41,533 bases of DNA from Pseudomonas capsici (GCF_017165765.1 NZ_JAFGZD010000032.1:1-41533); one strand, 5' to 3'. Shown: positions 32,589 through 41,424, counted from the stretch's first letter. The notes: generated by a model not told the origin, from the sequence alone. Program-made: numbers and translations.

Positions 32589-33266
32589 ATGAAGTTGTTG
32601 GTGGTCGAGGATGAAGCACTGCTGCGCCATCACTTGTGGACCCGCCTGACCGAAGCCGGTCATGTGGTGGAAGCCGTGGCCAATGCCGAAGAGGCGCTGT
32701 ATCAGGTCGGCCAGTTCAATCACGATCTGGCCGTGATCGATCTCGGCTTGCCGGGCATTGGCGGCCTGGATCTCATTCGCCAGTTGCGTGCCCAGGGCAA
32801 GGCGTTTCCGATCCTGATCCTCACCGCCCGCGGCAACTGGCAGGACAAGGTCGAAGGCCTGGCCGCCGGTGCGGACGATTATGTGGTCAAGCCGTTTCAG
32901 TTCGAGGAACTGGAAGCGCGACTCAACGCCCTGCTGCGGCGTTCCAGCGGTTTCATTCAGTCGACCATCACTGCCGGCCCGTTGCTGCTGGACCTCAACC
33001 GCAAGCAGGCCGCGCTGGCCGAGCAGCCATTGTCGCTGACGGCCTATGAATATCGGATTCTCGAATACCTGATGCTTCATCATCAGCAGGTGGTGCCCAA
33101 GGAGCGCCTGATGGAGCAGTTGTATCCCGACGACGATGAGCGCGATCCGAATGTGATCGAAGTGCTGGTCGGTCGCCTGCGGCGCAAGCTGGAAGGTGCC
33201 GTGGCGTTCAAACCTATCGATACGGTGCGTGGCATGGGGTATCTGTTCACCGAGCGCTGTACATGA
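32589..33266 (+). CDS. phoP: PhoP response regulator
   Basis: A 225-residue OmpR-family regulator: Glu7/Asp8 (VVEDEA), phosphoacceptor Asp51 (AVIDLGLPG), Thr79 (ILTARG), Lys101 (VVKPF), with a winged-helix C-terminus ending DTVRGMGYLFTERCT. The DERDPNVIEVLVGRLRRKLE recognition-helix region is typical of PhoP. It controls Mg2+-starvation and antimicrobial-peptide responses. A GGGGGAG site precedes ATG 32589. It overlaps phoQ by ATGA at 33263-33266. Confidence 0.93.
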   Translation: MKLLVVEDEALLRHHLWTRLTEAGHVVEAVANAEEALYQVGQFNHDLAVIDLGLPGIGGLDLIRQLRAQGKAFPILILTARGNWQDKVEGLAAGADDYVVKPFQFEELEARLNALLRRSSGFIQSTITAGPLLLDLNRKQAALAEQPLSLTAYEYRILEYLMLHHQQVVPKERLMEQLYPDDDERDPNVIEVLVGRLRRKLEGAVAFKPIDTVRGMGYLFTERCT

Positions 33267-34606
33267 TTCGTTCGCTGCGCCTGCGTCTGATGCTGGCCGC
33301 CGCAACCCTGGCGGTGATTTTCATGTTGCTGATGCTGCCCGCCTTGCAGGGCGCATTCAGTCTGGCATTGCGCGGCGCAATCGAGCAGCGTCTGGCGGCG
33401 GATGTAACCACCATGATCTCGGCGGCACGTGTCGAAGACGGACGCCTGCTGATGCCATCGCTGCTGCCCAGCGAGCAGTTCAATCTGCCCGGCAGTCGCT
33501 TGCTGGGCTACATCTATAACCTTCAGGGACAACTGGTCTGGCGTTCGCTGGGCACTGAAGGTGAAAACATCAAATACCGCCCGCACTATGACGGGCAGGG
33601 CAGTCTGTTTTCCAAGATCAAGGAAGCCAACGGCGACGAGTATTTCGTCTATGACGCCGAGATCCGTCTGTTGGGCGGTCGCAATGCGGCGTTCAGTATC
33701 GTGGCCGTGCAACCTTTGCGCGATTATCAGGAAACCATTGCCGATCTGCGGAAAAAACTTTACCTGGGCTTCGGCGGTGCCTTGCTGGTGTTGCTGGGGC
33801 TTTTGTGGCTGGGGCTGACCTGGGGCCTGCGTGCGCTCAAGGGCCTGAGTCAGGAACTGGATCAGGTGGAAGCCGGTGCCCGTGACAGCCTGAGTGAAGA
33901 ACACCCCAGTGAACTGCTGCGCCTTACCGACTCTTTGAACCGTCTGCTGCGCAGTGAGCGCGAGCAGCGCATTCGCTATCGCGATTCTCTGGACGACCTG
34001 GCCCATAGCCTGAAAACGCCGCTGGCAGTGCTGCAGGGTGTCAGCGAGAACATCGCCAAGCGTCCCGAAGACGTGGAGCAGGCGCGGGTCCTGCAATCGC
34101 AGATCGAGCGCATGAGTCAGCAGATCGGTTATCAGTTGCAGCGCGCCAGCCTGCGCAAGAGCGGTCTGGTCCGGCATCACGTGATGCTGCGCCCGGTGGT
34201 CGAAAGCCTGTGCAACACTCTGGACAAGGTTTACCGCGACAAGCAGGTCAAGGTCACGCTGGACCTGCCCGAGCACTGTCAGGTGCCGATGGAGGAGGGC
34301 GCCTTGCTGGAAATGCTCGGCAATCTGCTGGAGAACGCTTACCGGCTCTGTCTCGGGGAAGTCAGAGTCAGTTTTCAGTCATCTGCAACGGGTGACGAAT
34401 TGTGCGTCGAGGACGACGGCCCCGGCATTCCCCTGCGCCAGCGAGCCCGCATTCTGGAGCGCGGCGAGCGACTGGACCGACAGAATCCGGGGCAGGGCAT
34501 CGGGCTGGCGGTGGTCAAGGACATCATCGAAAGCTACAGCGCGCGACTGACACTGGGCGATTCGCCGCTGGGCGGTGCGGTGTTCAGGATTCATTTTCTG
34601 GCGTGA
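33263..34606 (+). CDS. phoQ: PhoQ sensor histidine kinase
   Basis: A 447-residue kinase: membrane segments at about 9-31 and 166-188, a periplasmic PhoQ-type sensor between them, HAMP, phospho-acceptor His248 in DDLAHSLKTPLAVL and a HATPase domain with NLLENAYRL, DDGPGIP and GQGIGLAVV. The HSLKTPLA sequence is characteristic of PhoQ. Divalent cations bind the sensor and hold it inactive. Co-translated with phoP. Confidence 0.93.
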   Translation: MIRSLRLRLMLAAATLAVIFMLLMLPALQGAFSLALRGAIEQRLAADVTTMISAARVEDGRLLMPSLLPSEQFNLPGSRLLGYIYNLQGQLVWRSLGTEGENIKYRPHYDGQGSLFSKIKEANGDEYFVYDAEIRLLGGRNAAFSIVAVQPLRDYQETIADLRKKLYLGFGGALLVLLGLLWLGLTWGLRALKGLSQELDQVEAGARDSLSEEHPSELLRLTDSLNRLLRSEREQRIRYRDSLDDLAHSLKTPLAVLQGVSENIAKRPEDVEQARVLQSQIERMSQQIGYQLQRASLRKSGLVRHHVMLRPVVESLCNTLDKVYRDKQVKVTLDLPEHCQVPMEEGALLEMLGNLLENAYRLCLGEVRVSFQSSATGDELCVEDDGPGIPLRQRARILERGERLDRQNPGQGIGLAVVKDIIESYSARLTLGDSPLGGAVFRIHFLA

Positions 34607-34638
34607 CGGTGCTCCGCCTCCCACTCAGTATTTGAGTA

Positions 34639-34693
34639 GGCGGATACCCGCCACCCTTTCGGTTTTTTTATTCTCGATCGGCGGAAAACCGCC
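34639..34693 (+). terminator. Possible phoPQ terminator: two GGCGG hairpins and T-run
   Basis: GGCGG-ATAC-CCGCC (34639-34652), a T-run at 34663-34669, then a second GGCGG-AAAA-CCGCC (34680-34693). The T-run does not abut the first stem, so termination is tentative. The gap 34607-34915 otherwise holds only the dctA promoter. Confidence 0.4.
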
Positions 34694-34770
34694 ACCATCA
34701 TGGCCTTTTCATACTACTGTTTATACAGCGACGCCTTGTAAGTCGGGCTCAGGGAGATTTTTTCCGGGAG

Positions 34771-34786
34771 TGGCACGCGGCTTGCT
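34771..34786 (+). promoter_or_regulatory. Sigma-54 promoter of dctA
   Basis: TGGCACGCGGCTTGCT matches the -24/-12 consensus TGGCAC-N5-TTGCW exactly, with GG and GC ten bases apart. Initiation is expected near 34797, giving a ~120-base leader. In pseudomonads dctA is activated by the DctB/DctD (enhancer-binding) system; no dctBD genes are in the window. Confidence 0.9.
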
Positions 34787-34915
34787 ACTTGTCGTCGTAG
34801 AGAACTGCCCTGCGCAAACTCGACACAACAAATCCCTCCAGTGCAGGAGGGTTAGTGCTTTATAGGCTCGCGTGCATCAGGTGAGATGCCGACGACGCCC
34901 TTGAGGATAACAACA

Positions 34916-36259
34916 ATGACGACTCGTCAGCCCTTCTACAAAACTCTGTACTTTCAGGTAATCGTAGCGATTGTTATCGGTATCCTGATCGGCCACTTCT
35001 ACCCCGATACCGGCAAGGCATTGAAGCCGCTGGGTGACGGGTTCATCAAACTGATCAAAATGGTCATCGCCCCCATCATCTTCTGTACGGTCGTCAGCGG
35101 TATCGCGGGCATGCAGAACATGAAATCGGTCGGCAAGACCGGTGGCTACGCACTGTTGTACTTCGAGATCGTCTCGACCCTGGCCCTGGTCATCGGTCTG
35201 GTAGTGGTCAACGTCGTCAAGCCAGGTGTTGGCATGAATATCGACGTCAGCACTCTGGATGCTTCCAAGATCGCTGCCTATGTCACTGCCGGTAAAGACC
35301 AGAGCATCGTCGGCTTTATCCTCAACGTGATTCCGAACACCATCGTCGGCGCCTTCGCCAACGGCGACATCCTGCAAGTGCTGATGTTCTCGGTGATCTT
35401 CGGCTTCGCCCTGCATCGCCTGGGTGCCTACGGCCGTCCGATCCTGGACTTCATCGATCGCTTCGCTCATGTGATGTTCAACATCATCAACATGATCATG
35501 AAGCTGGCGCCTATCGGTGCGTTCGGTGCCATGGCCTTCACCATCGGCGCCTACGGTGTGGGTACTCTGGTGCAGCTCGGTCAGTTGATGATCTGCTTCT
35601 ACATCACCTGCTTCCTGTTCGTGATGCTGGTACTGGGCGCCATCTGCCGTGCGCACGGTTTCACCATCTCCAAGGTGATCCGCTACATCCGTGAAGAGCT
35701 GCTGATCGTACTGGGTACTTCCTCTTCCGAATCGGCACTGCCACGCATGCTGATCAAGATGGAGCGCCTGGGTGCACAGAAGTCGGTCGTCGGTCTGGTG
35801 ATTCCAACCGGTTACTCCTTCAACCTGGACGGTACCTCGATCTACCTGACCATGGCTGCCGTGTTCATCGCTCAGGCGACCAACACCGAGATGGACATCA
35901 CTCACCAGATCACCCTGTTGCTGGTGCTGCTGCTGTCCTCCAAAGGTGCTGCTGGCGTGACCGGTAGTGGCTTCATCGTTCTGGCTGCAACCCTGTCGGC
36001 CGTCGGCCACCTGCCGGTTGCCGGTCTGGCGCTGATCCTGGGTATCGACCGCTTCATGTCCGAAGCCCGCGCCCTGACCAACCTGGTCGGTAACGCTGTC
36101 GCGACTCTGGTTGTTGCCAAGTGGGTTGGCGAGCTGGACAACGACAAGCTGCAGGCTGAGCTGGCTTCCGGTGGTTCGGCAATCGTCGAAACCCGTCATG
36201 AAGATGACCTGGGTGTCGCTGAAGGCCCGGCTCCTGTCGACACTGGCAAGACTGTCTGA
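34916..36259 (+). CDS. dctA: C4-dicarboxylate transport protein DctA
   Basis: A 447-residue inner-membrane symporter of the DAACS (glutamate/dicarboxylate) family, importing succinate, fumarate and malate with cations. Signatures: LGTSSSESALPRM (Ser-rich re-entrant hairpin 1), GYSFNLDGTSIYLT (TM7), SSKGAAGVTGSGF (hairpin 2) and DRFMSEARALTNLVGNAVAT (TM8). Eight membrane spans plus hairpins; full length. Start at 34916 (MTTRQPFYKTLYFQ) behind GAGG; the in-frame ATG at 34886 lacks a site. Sigma-54 promoter upstream and strong terminator downstream: a single-gene unit. Confidence 0.95.
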   Translation: MTTRQPFYKTLYFQVIVAIVIGILIGHFYPDTGKALKPLGDGFIKLIKMVIAPIIFCTVVSGIAGMQNMKSVGKTGGYALLYFEIVSTLALVIGLVVVNVVKPGVGMNIDVSTLDASKIAAYVTAGKDQSIVGFILNVIPNTIVGAFANGDILQVLMFSVIFGFALHRLGAYGRPILDFIDRFAHVMFNIINMIMKLAPIGAFGAMAFTIGAYGVGTLVQLGQLMICFYITCFLFVMLVLGAICRAHGFTISKVIRYIREELLIVLGTSSSESALPRMLIKMERLGAQKSVVGLVIPTGYSFNLDGTSIYLTMAAVFIAQATNTEMDITHQITLLLVLLLSSKGAAGVTGSGFIVLAATLSAVGHLPVAGLALILGIDRFMSEARALTNLVGNAVATLVVAKWVGELDNDKLQAELASGGSAIVETRHEDDLGVAEGPAPVDTGKTV

Positions 36260-36274
36260 CACGCGCTGAATGAT

Positions 36275-36304
36275 AAAAAACCCATCTTCGGATGGGTTTT
36301 TTTA
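36275..36304. terminator. Bidirectional rho-independent terminator (UUCG loop)
   Basis: AAAAAACCCATC, TTCG tetraloop at 36287-36290, then GATGGGTTTTTTT. Flanking A and T tracts make it work for dctA (+) and the sprT gene (-). Confidence 0.92.
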
Positions 36305-36331
36305 TGGGCGCTGTTTTTGCCGGGCGGGGTA

Positions 36332-36826
36332 TTACTCCACCCGGGTCTCCCCGCTGAAAACCAGCGTCTGGCGGCAGCGGCGGCACAGGTAGCGGCGGCC
36401 CTTGGAAACCATGTTGTGGCGCTGGGCCGAGAACGGGAAGTCGCTGTCGGCGCAGGGGCAGCGATAGATATAGCGGGTCACGCTGCGTCGTTCGATGGCG
36501 TAGGTATGGCAGCGGTTGGGCGGCAGTTCGTATACGCCACGCATGATCAGTTGCCATTCTTCGCCATGGGGCTGGATGCGGTCCCCGAACAGCTGATGGG
36601 CAATCATGTGGGCGACTTCGTGGGGCACTGTCTGGCGCAGGAAGTCTTCGGTATTTTCCCGGTACAGCTTCGGGTTGAAGCGCAGCATGTTCTCGTGCAG
36701 GTGGGCGACACCGGCTTTCTGGCCGCGCAGCTTGAGGCTGACGACCGGGCGTTTGAAGGTGCGTTTGAAAAAGGCTTCGGCTTGCTGGTAACAGGTTTCT
36801 ACGCGGGAATTGAGTTGCTCGGGCAT
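36332..36826 (-). CDS. sprT: SprT-family zinc metalloprotease-like protein
   Basis: A 164-residue SprT protein. It has the HExxH zinc motif at His69-Glu70-x2-His73 (PHEVAHMIAHQ) and a C-terminal zinc ribbon (CPC, then YLCRRC). Relatives include the DNA-protein crosslink protease Spartan; the bacterial role is poorly defined. Start ATG at 36826 (MPEQLNSRVE) sits well after the Yip1-family gene's stop (36949). It faces dctA across the shared terminator. Confidence 0.9.
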   Translation of the reverse strand: MPEQLNSRVETCYQQAEAFFKRTFKRPVVSLKLRGQKAGVAHLHENMLRFNPKLYRENTEDFLRQTVPHEVAHMIAHQLFGDRIQPHGEEWQLIMRGVYELPPNRCHTYAIERRSVTRYIYRCPCADSDFPFSAQRHNMVSKGRRYLCRRCRQTLVFSGETRVE

Positions 36827-36948
36827 GCTGTGTGGCTCTCCAGATGCGCCAAGTATGCCGTAATGCGGGGGCGTGCTGACAACCCCGACTGCCGGATGGT
36901 CGGTCGGCACGGCGGGCAGCATGAGCACACTGCTCGCCGTACGTTGGT

Positions 36949-37548
36949 TCAACTGGTGTATTGCGGGCCGACTCCGACGCCCCATAGCACCACGGTAAAG
37001 GCCATGATCGCCACCAGCACCACCAGACCCACGGCCAGGACGGAGCTGGAAAACATGAAGCCTTCTTCTTCGGGAATGTCCATGAAGGTCGGCAGGCCGA
37101 CATAGAGCAGGTAAACCGTGTAGCAAATGGCCGCAGTTCCCACCAGCATCCCCAGCCACATATGGGGATACAGCGCTGCCAGTCCGCCGATGAACAGGGG
37201 CGTGGCCGTATAGGTCGCGAACGCGACACACTGGGCCAGGGTTGGCGTGGCGTCGTAGGTGCGGGCCATCCAGTGAATGAAACCACCCATCACCGCCACG
37301 CCCAGCAGCATGGAAATGTATGACATGAGCGTCATTCCCAGCGCGCTGCCATGGGTAAGCATCACCGACGGCCGATCTCCGATGGCCCAGCCGATCTGGG
37401 TCGTGCCGATATAAGCGGAAACTGCAGGAATCGCGGCCAGGATCAGGGTGTGAGTGAGGTACATGTGGCCAATGCTTTCTTCTTCGCCACGTATCTGCTT
37501 CCATTCCCGATCGGGATGCGTGAACAGTCCCCATACGTGATGGATCAT
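36949..37548 (-). CDS. Yip1-family inner-membrane protein
   Basis: A 199-residue integral membrane protein with about five hydrophobic spans and the Yip1/YIP1-domain opening HVWGLFTHPDREW. Bacterial members are of unknown function, often called YIP1 family. The start at 37548 follows AGGAG; the frame extends upstream without a ribosome-binding site. It is divergent from ttcA with 227 bp between starts. Confidence 0.85.
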   Translation of the reverse strand: MIHHVWGLFTHPDREWKQIRGEEESIGHMYLTHTLILAAIPAVSAYIGTTQIGWAIGDRPSVMLTHGSALGMTLMSYISMLLGVAVMGGFIHWMARTYDATPTLAQCVAFATYTATPLFIGGLAALYPHMWLGMLVGTAAICYTVYLLYVGLPTFMDIPEEEGFMFSSSVLAVGLVVLVAIMAFTVVLWGVGVGPQYTS

Positions 37549-37775
37549 AGGGTGACTCCTCCATCTTGTGGATTGAAGGCCACAAGCCTGAAATGCGACC
37601 TCATCACGCAGTATAGAAAGCATGCCCGGGCCGGGAATGGCAGGCTTAGAGTGTTTGGCGATTTGTCGGGGGCTGTTAATAGCGGTGTTCGATAAGCCAA
37701 TGGTTTAACCATCCGCAGGTTGTGCGTAAAATGGCCGCCTTTTCCCCGAAGTCACCAGCGGATACCACCAGCATC

Positions 37776-38600
37776 ATGGGCACCCTTTCAGTCAATCAGA
37801 ACAAACTGCAGAAACGCCTGCGTCGGCTGGCCGGCGAAGCGGTTACCGACTTCAACATGATTGAAGATGGCGACAAGGTGATGGTCTGTCTATCCGGTGG
37901 CAAGGACAGCTACACCATGCTCGACGTACTGATGCACCTGCAGAAGGTCGCGCCGATCAAGTTCGAGATCGTTGCCGTGAACATGGACCAGAAGCAGCCC
38001 GGTTTCCCGGAGCATGTGCTGCCGGCCTATCTGGCCACCCTGGGCATCGAGTACCACATCGTCGAAAAGGACACCTATTCGGTGGTCAAGGAGCTGGTTC
38101 CGGAAGGCAAGACCACGTGCTCGCTGTGCTCGCGCCTGCGTCGTGGCACCTTGTATACCTTCGCCGATGAAATCGGTGCTACCAAAATGGCGCTGGGGCA
38201 TCACCGCGACGATATCGTCGAAACCTTCTTTCTCAACATGTTCTTCAACGGTTCGCTCAAGGCCATGCCGCCCAAGCTGCGTTCCGACGATGGCCGCAAC
38301 GTGGTGATCCGTCCACTGGCTTACTGCCATGAGAAGGACATTCAGGCGTATTCGGATTTCAAGGAATTCCCGATCATCCCGTGCAACCTGTGCGGCTCCC
38401 AGGAAAACCTGCAGCGCCAGGTGGTCAAGGAAATGCTCATCGAGTGGGAGCGCAAGACGCCCGGCCGTACCGAAAGCATCTTCCGCGCCTTGCAGAACGT
38501 TCACCCCTCGCAACTGGCCGACCGCAACCTGTTCGACTTCACCAGCCTGCGCATGGACGAAACCGCAGCCTCACGGTTCGTCAATGTGGTGAATATCTGA
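37776..38600 (+). CDS. ttcA: tRNA 2-thiocytidine(32) synthetase TtcA
   Basis: A 274-residue PP-loop ATPase that thiolates C32 of certain tRNAs. PP-loop SGGKDS at 40-45; 4Fe-4S ligands Cys115/Cys118 (CSLC) and Cys203/Cys206 region (PCNLC); GHHRDDIVETF is conserved in the family. The start at 37776 (MGTLSVNQNKLQKRL) matches the known Pseudomonas N-terminus, though no strong ribosome-binding site precedes it; ATG 37722 is in frame but non-homologous in feel. It ends 6 bp from the convergent glycosylase gene. Confidence 0.95.
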   Translation: MGTLSVNQNKLQKRLRRLAGEAVTDFNMIEDGDKVMVCLSGGKDSYTMLDVLMHLQKVAPIKFEIVAVNMDQKQPGFPEHVLPAYLATLGIEYHIVEKDTYSVVKELVPEGKTTCSLCSRLRRGTLYTFADEIGATKMALGHHRDDIVETFFLNMFFNGSLKAMPPKLRSDDGRNVVIRPLAYCHEKDIQAYSDFKEFPIIPCNLCGSQENLQRQVVKEMLIEWERKTPGRTESIFRALQNVHPSQLADRNLFDFTSLRMDETAASRFVNVVNI

Positions 38601-38606
38601 CCGGAA

Positions 38607-39278
38607 TCAGTGGTTGACGGTGAAGGCCAGCATCGCCGAGAGCTGGCACATCGGCCGCCCGCTCTGGGCATGCCACTGATTGAACGCATCCTGCACTATT
38701 GCCTGATCGCGCTTGCTGGTCGGTACTTTATCGACGATGTTCTGCGCGTTCAGGGCAGCCACCACATCCTGGCTCGGGATAAAGGTGTCCTTGCCCACCA
38801 TGCGCAGGAAGCGCGGCGCTGAGAGCCCGCCCATCTGATTGCCGTGTTTGGCCAGGTATTGCCACAGGCCGGTGATGTCATCGACCGGCCAGTCGGCGAT
38901 GAATCTGGCGAAACTGCCGTGTTCCTGGGCGATATCCAGAATCAATTGCGCATTGCGCGGCACGCTCTTGAGCTTGCCCAGATGGCGAATGATGCGAGTG
39001 TCCTGCATCAGCCGCTCCAGATGGTCGGCCCCCATCAGCACGACTTTTTCCGGATCGAAGCGAAAGAATACTTCCTCGAACGCAGGCCATTTGGCATCTA
39101 CCAGACTGTGCTTCAGGCCAGCCCGAAACACCCGCAGGGCCATGGTCGACAGATAGCGATCATCGCCGAAAGTCATCAGTTGCTTCGGCGTATGCGGCAC
39201 CGGCAACAGCGCCTCCAGTGCCTTGGCGGAGCCGAAACGGTTCAGACAGTATTCGTTCAACCATTTGTAATCGTGCAT
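38607..39278 (-). CDS. DNA-3-methyladenine glycosylase I-family protein
   Basis: A 223-residue HhH-GPD-related protein of the adenine glycosylase (Tag) family, removing 3-methyladenine from alkylated DNA. Recognisable core: WPAFEEVFFRFDPEKVVLM, LMQDTRIIRHLGKLKSVPRN, and a later FLRMVGKDTFIPS. It differs from E. coli Tag (no obvious zinc-site N-terminus), so it belongs to a divergent subgroup. Start at 39278; the REPIN at 39320-39396 lies upstream. Confidence 0.75.
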   Translation of the reverse strand: MHDYKWLNEYCLNRFGSAKALEALLPVPHTPKQLMTFGDDRYLSTMALRVFRAGLKHSLVDAKWPAFEEVFFRFDPEKVVLMGADHLERLMQDTRIIRHLGKLKSVPRNAQLILDIAQEHGSFARFIADWPVDDITGLWQYLAKHGNQMGGLSAPRFLRMVGKDTFIPSQDVVAALNAQNIVDKVPTSKRDQAIVQDAFNQWHAQSGRPMCQLSAMLAFTVNH

Positions 39279-39319
39279 CGGTTCTCCATTAGCAGGTGGG
39301 ATCAGTCACACACAAATTT

Positions 39320-39396
39320 GTAGGAGGCAGCTTGCTGGCGAAACCGGCAAATATTCTGCGTTTGTACGCTGAAGTCGCCAGCAAGCTGCCTCCCAC
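39320..39396. repeat. REPIN (type A), copy 7
   Basis: GTAGGAGGCAGCTTGCTGGC from 39320 and its complement ending CTGCCTCCCAC at 39396. It lies between the glycosylase and DUF2069 genes. Confidence 0.88.
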
Positions 39397-39412
39397 AAAG
39401 TGATTTATGACC

Positions 39413-39829
39413 TTAACTGATCGGCATTATCTGGTCGGTGCGGTCAAGTTGCGATCGCCAGCGAACATACAGCAATGCGCTGATGAATACCGCCACGCTG
39501 GCAAGCATTTCCAACACGCCGAACAGCCAGCGGTTCGGGTCGAAGGCGGCAATGGCGCCTTTGATGAAATACAGGTTGATGACAAAACAGGTCCAGGAAT
39601 GCCCGCGCGGTTTACCTTGCAACATGCCGGGTGCCAGCAACAGCAGGGGCAGCAGTTCGATGGCCAGGATCACCGGGGGGCGGGCACCATGCAGGTCGGC
39701 GATAAACAGGTAATACACCGACAGCAGGGCGATCATGCCCAGAAAGCAGATCAGGCTCGCGACCCGGCTGATGCGTACCCGTGGTTCCAGCCATTCTCTG
39801 GGTGGCAGCACTCTGGGCTTTTTAGCCAC
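39413..39829 (-). CDS. DUF2069 membrane protein
   Basis: A 138-residue protein with four hydrophobic spans (VASLICFLGMIALLSVYYLF; PPVILAIELLPLLLLAPGML; FVINLYFIKGAIAAF; LEMLASVAVFISALLYVRWR), matching DUF2069 beside wrbA in pseudomonads. The GTG start at 39829 overlaps the wrbA stop by 8 bp (GTGGCTAA) and uses a GGAG inside wrbA; longer upstream frames are wrbA shadows. Third gene of arsC-wrbA-DUF2069. Function unknown. Confidence 0.82.
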   Translation of the reverse strand: MAKKPRVLPPREWLEPRVRISRVASLICFLGMIALLSVYYLFIADLHGARPPVILAIELLPLLLLAPGMLQGKPRGHSWTCFVINLYFIKGAIAAFDPNRWLFGVLEMLASVAVFISALLYVRWRSQLDRTDQIMPIS

Positions 39830-40427
39830 GCGGCGTCTCCAGTTGCAGCGCGGTTTTCGCCAGACGCTGGCCAAGGGCACGGCACAGTTCGGTTTCATGG
39901 CGATCCAGCGGCCGCTTGCCGTCAGCCCCGGCATGATGGCTGGCCCCATAAGGCGTGCCGCCACCGGCGGTTTCCAGCAAGGCGGCTTCGCTGTAAGGCA
40001 GCCCCATGACCAGCATGCCGTGGTGCAGCAAGGGCAACAGCATCGACATCAGCGTGGTTTCCTGGCCGCCATGCAGGCTGGCGGTGGAGGTGAACACGCT
40101 GGCCGGTTTGCCCACCAGGGCACCGGTCAGCCACAGGTTGCTGGTGCCGTCCAGAAAGTACTTGAGCGGCGCAGCCATGTTGCCGAAGCGGGTCGGGCTG
40201 CCCAGCGCCAGGCCGGAGCAGTTCTTCAGGTCGTCCAGCGTGGCATACAGGGCACCGTTTTCCGGAATCTGCGGTGCGGTGGCTTCGCAGTCGGCGGAAA
40301 TGGCGGGTACGGTGCGCAGCCGTGCTTCCATGCCACCCATTTCGATGCCGCGTGCGATCTGGCGGGCCATCTCGCTGGTGGAACCGTTGCGGCTGTAGAA
40401 CAGAACCAGAATGTAGGGCGTGCTCAT
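39822..40427 (-). CDS. wrbA: NAD(P)H:quinone oxidoreductase WrbA
   Basis: A 201-residue flavodoxin-like FMN quinone reductase performing two-electron reduction of quinones. FMN phosphate loop FYSRNGSTSEMAR (about 10-22), LGSPTRFGNMAAP (family GSPTRFGNM signature) and STASLHGGQETT are all present. Start at 40427 overlaps the arsC stop by 4 bp (ATGA), so the three genes form one operon on the minus strand. Confidence 0.93.
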   Translation of the reverse strand: MSTPYILVLFYSRNGSTSEMARQIARGIEMGGMEARLRTVPAISADCEATAPQIPENGALYATLDDLKNCSGLALGSPTRFGNMAAPLKYFLDGTSNLWLTGALVGKPASVFTSTASLHGGQETTLMSMLLPLLHHGMLVMGLPYSEAALLETAGGGTPYGASHHAGADGKRPLDRHETELCRALGQRLAKTALQLETPRG

Positions 40428-40777
40428 GGCAATAGCTCCAGTATGTTTTCCGGAGGGCGACCGATCACTGCCTTGTCGCCTGCGACCAGAATCGGCCGCT
40501 CGATCAGTTTGGGGTGCGAGACCATGGCAGCGATCAGTTGCTCGTCGCTCAGGCTCGGGTCTGCCAGATTCAGGGCCTTGTAGTCATCTTCGCCGCTGCG
40601 CAGCAATTGCCGCGGGCCAATTCCCAGCTTTGCCAGCAGGTCGCGCAATTGTGCAGCGTCCGGCGGGGTTTCGAGGTACAGAACGACGTCGGGAGTCAGG
40701 CCACGGGCCTGCAGCAGTTCCAGCGCGCCGCGGGATTTCGAGCAGCGCGGGTTGTGATAAAGCTTCAGATCAGTCAT
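40424..40777 (-). CDS. arsC: ArsC-family arsenate reductase (glutaredoxin type)
   Basis: A 117-residue thioredoxin-fold protein with catalytic Cys12 in YHNPRCSKSRG and the ERPILV segment with its Arg. Glutaredoxin-linked ArsC proteins reduce arsenate, but this stand-alone chromosomal type (YfgD/Spx-like) may serve general thiol chemistry: no arsR or arsB is nearby. First gene of the arsC-wrbA-DUF2069 operon; divergent from the TlpA-like gene by 118 bp. Confidence 0.9.
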   Translation of the reverse strand: MTDLKLYHNPRCSKSRGALELLQARGLTPDVVLYLETPPDAAQLRDLLAKLGIGPRQLLRSGEDDYKALNLADPSLSDEQLIAAMVSHPKLIERPILVAGDKAVIGRPPENILELLP

Positions 40778-40895
40778 TTGCAGGTCGCATCTTGCCTAGA
40801 GTGGCGCGTATTCTACCTGCGTGATTGCGTTGGTCGACATGATCGGGCGCATATCGGTGAACCGTTTATAGAGAAAGTCGAGGAAGGAAGCACAG

Positions 40896-41363
40896 ATGGC
40901 GAGGCGATTGGCAGCGGTAGCGATGTTTGTCGGCAGTTTGCTGTTGAGCGGTTGTGGTGCGGATCTGGGTGTTGACCAGAACGGCCAGAAGGTGTCCAGC
41001 GAGCGCATCGACAACCATTGGCTGGTGATTAACTACTGGGCCGAATGGTGTGGCCCGTGCCGTACCGAGATTCCCGAGTTCAATCACTTGTCCGAGCAGC
41101 TCAAGGACAAGAAGGTCAGCGTGCTGGGTGTCAATTTCGACAATCTGCAGGGTGATGACCTGAAAAATGCTTCCAATGCCCTGGGAATCAAATTCACCGT
41201 CCTGGCCCAGGACCCGGCCGAACGCTACAACCTGCCGCCTTCCGAAGCACTTCCGGTGACCTACATCATCGACGACAAAGGCAAGATGCGTGCGCAGTTG
41301 CTGGGTGAGCAGAGCGCGCAGGGCGTGACCGACAAACTCAAGGCGTTGCGCGGCGAGGGTTGA
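40896..41363 (+). CDS. TlpA/DsbE-like thioredoxin-fold lipoprotein
   Basis: A 155-residue envelope thiol-disulfide protein. The lipobox LLSGC puts the lipidated Cys at 20. The redox site Trp51-Cys-Gly-Pro-Cys55 (AEWCGPCRTE) and cis-proline (ALPVTYIID) are present. A reductive role in periplasmic disulfide or cytochrome chemistry is typical of the family; the partner is unknown. AGGAAGG precedes ATG 40896. A composite repeat follows the stop. Confidence 0.9.
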   Translation: MARRLAAVAMFVGSLLLSGCGADLGVDQNGQKVSSERIDNHWLVINYWAEWCGPCRTEIPEFNHLSEQLKDKKVSVLGVNFDNLQGDDLKNASNALGIKFTVLAQDPAERYNLPPSEALPVTYIIDDKGKMRAQLLGEQSAQGVTDKLKALRGEG

Positions 41364-41370
41364 CGCGCAG

Positions 41371-41419
41371 GAGCGAATTCATTGGCTCTGTCTGCATCAA
41401 GTGTTGCAAGTCCGTCAGA
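41371..41419 (-). repeat. Dispersed repeat B, copy 4 (inverted, long form)
   Basis: Read on the minus strand it gives TCTGACGGACTTGCAACACT, TGATGCAGACAGAGCCAATG and AATTCGCTC, nearly identical to 22214-22256. It is adjacent to a type A REPIN, as in the other long copy. Confidence 0.7.
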
Positions 41420-41424
41420 TGATT

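Noticed and set aside
34877..36262. 461-residue minus-strand frame opposite dctA
   Set aside because: Asp/Gln/His-rich low-complexity translation with no motif; dctA on the plus strand is certain.
36054..37585. Long minus-strand frames crossing sprT and the Yip1-family gene
   Set aside because: The 5' extensions run through the Yip1-family gene in the wrong frame. Real starts at 36826 and 37548 have sensible N-termini.
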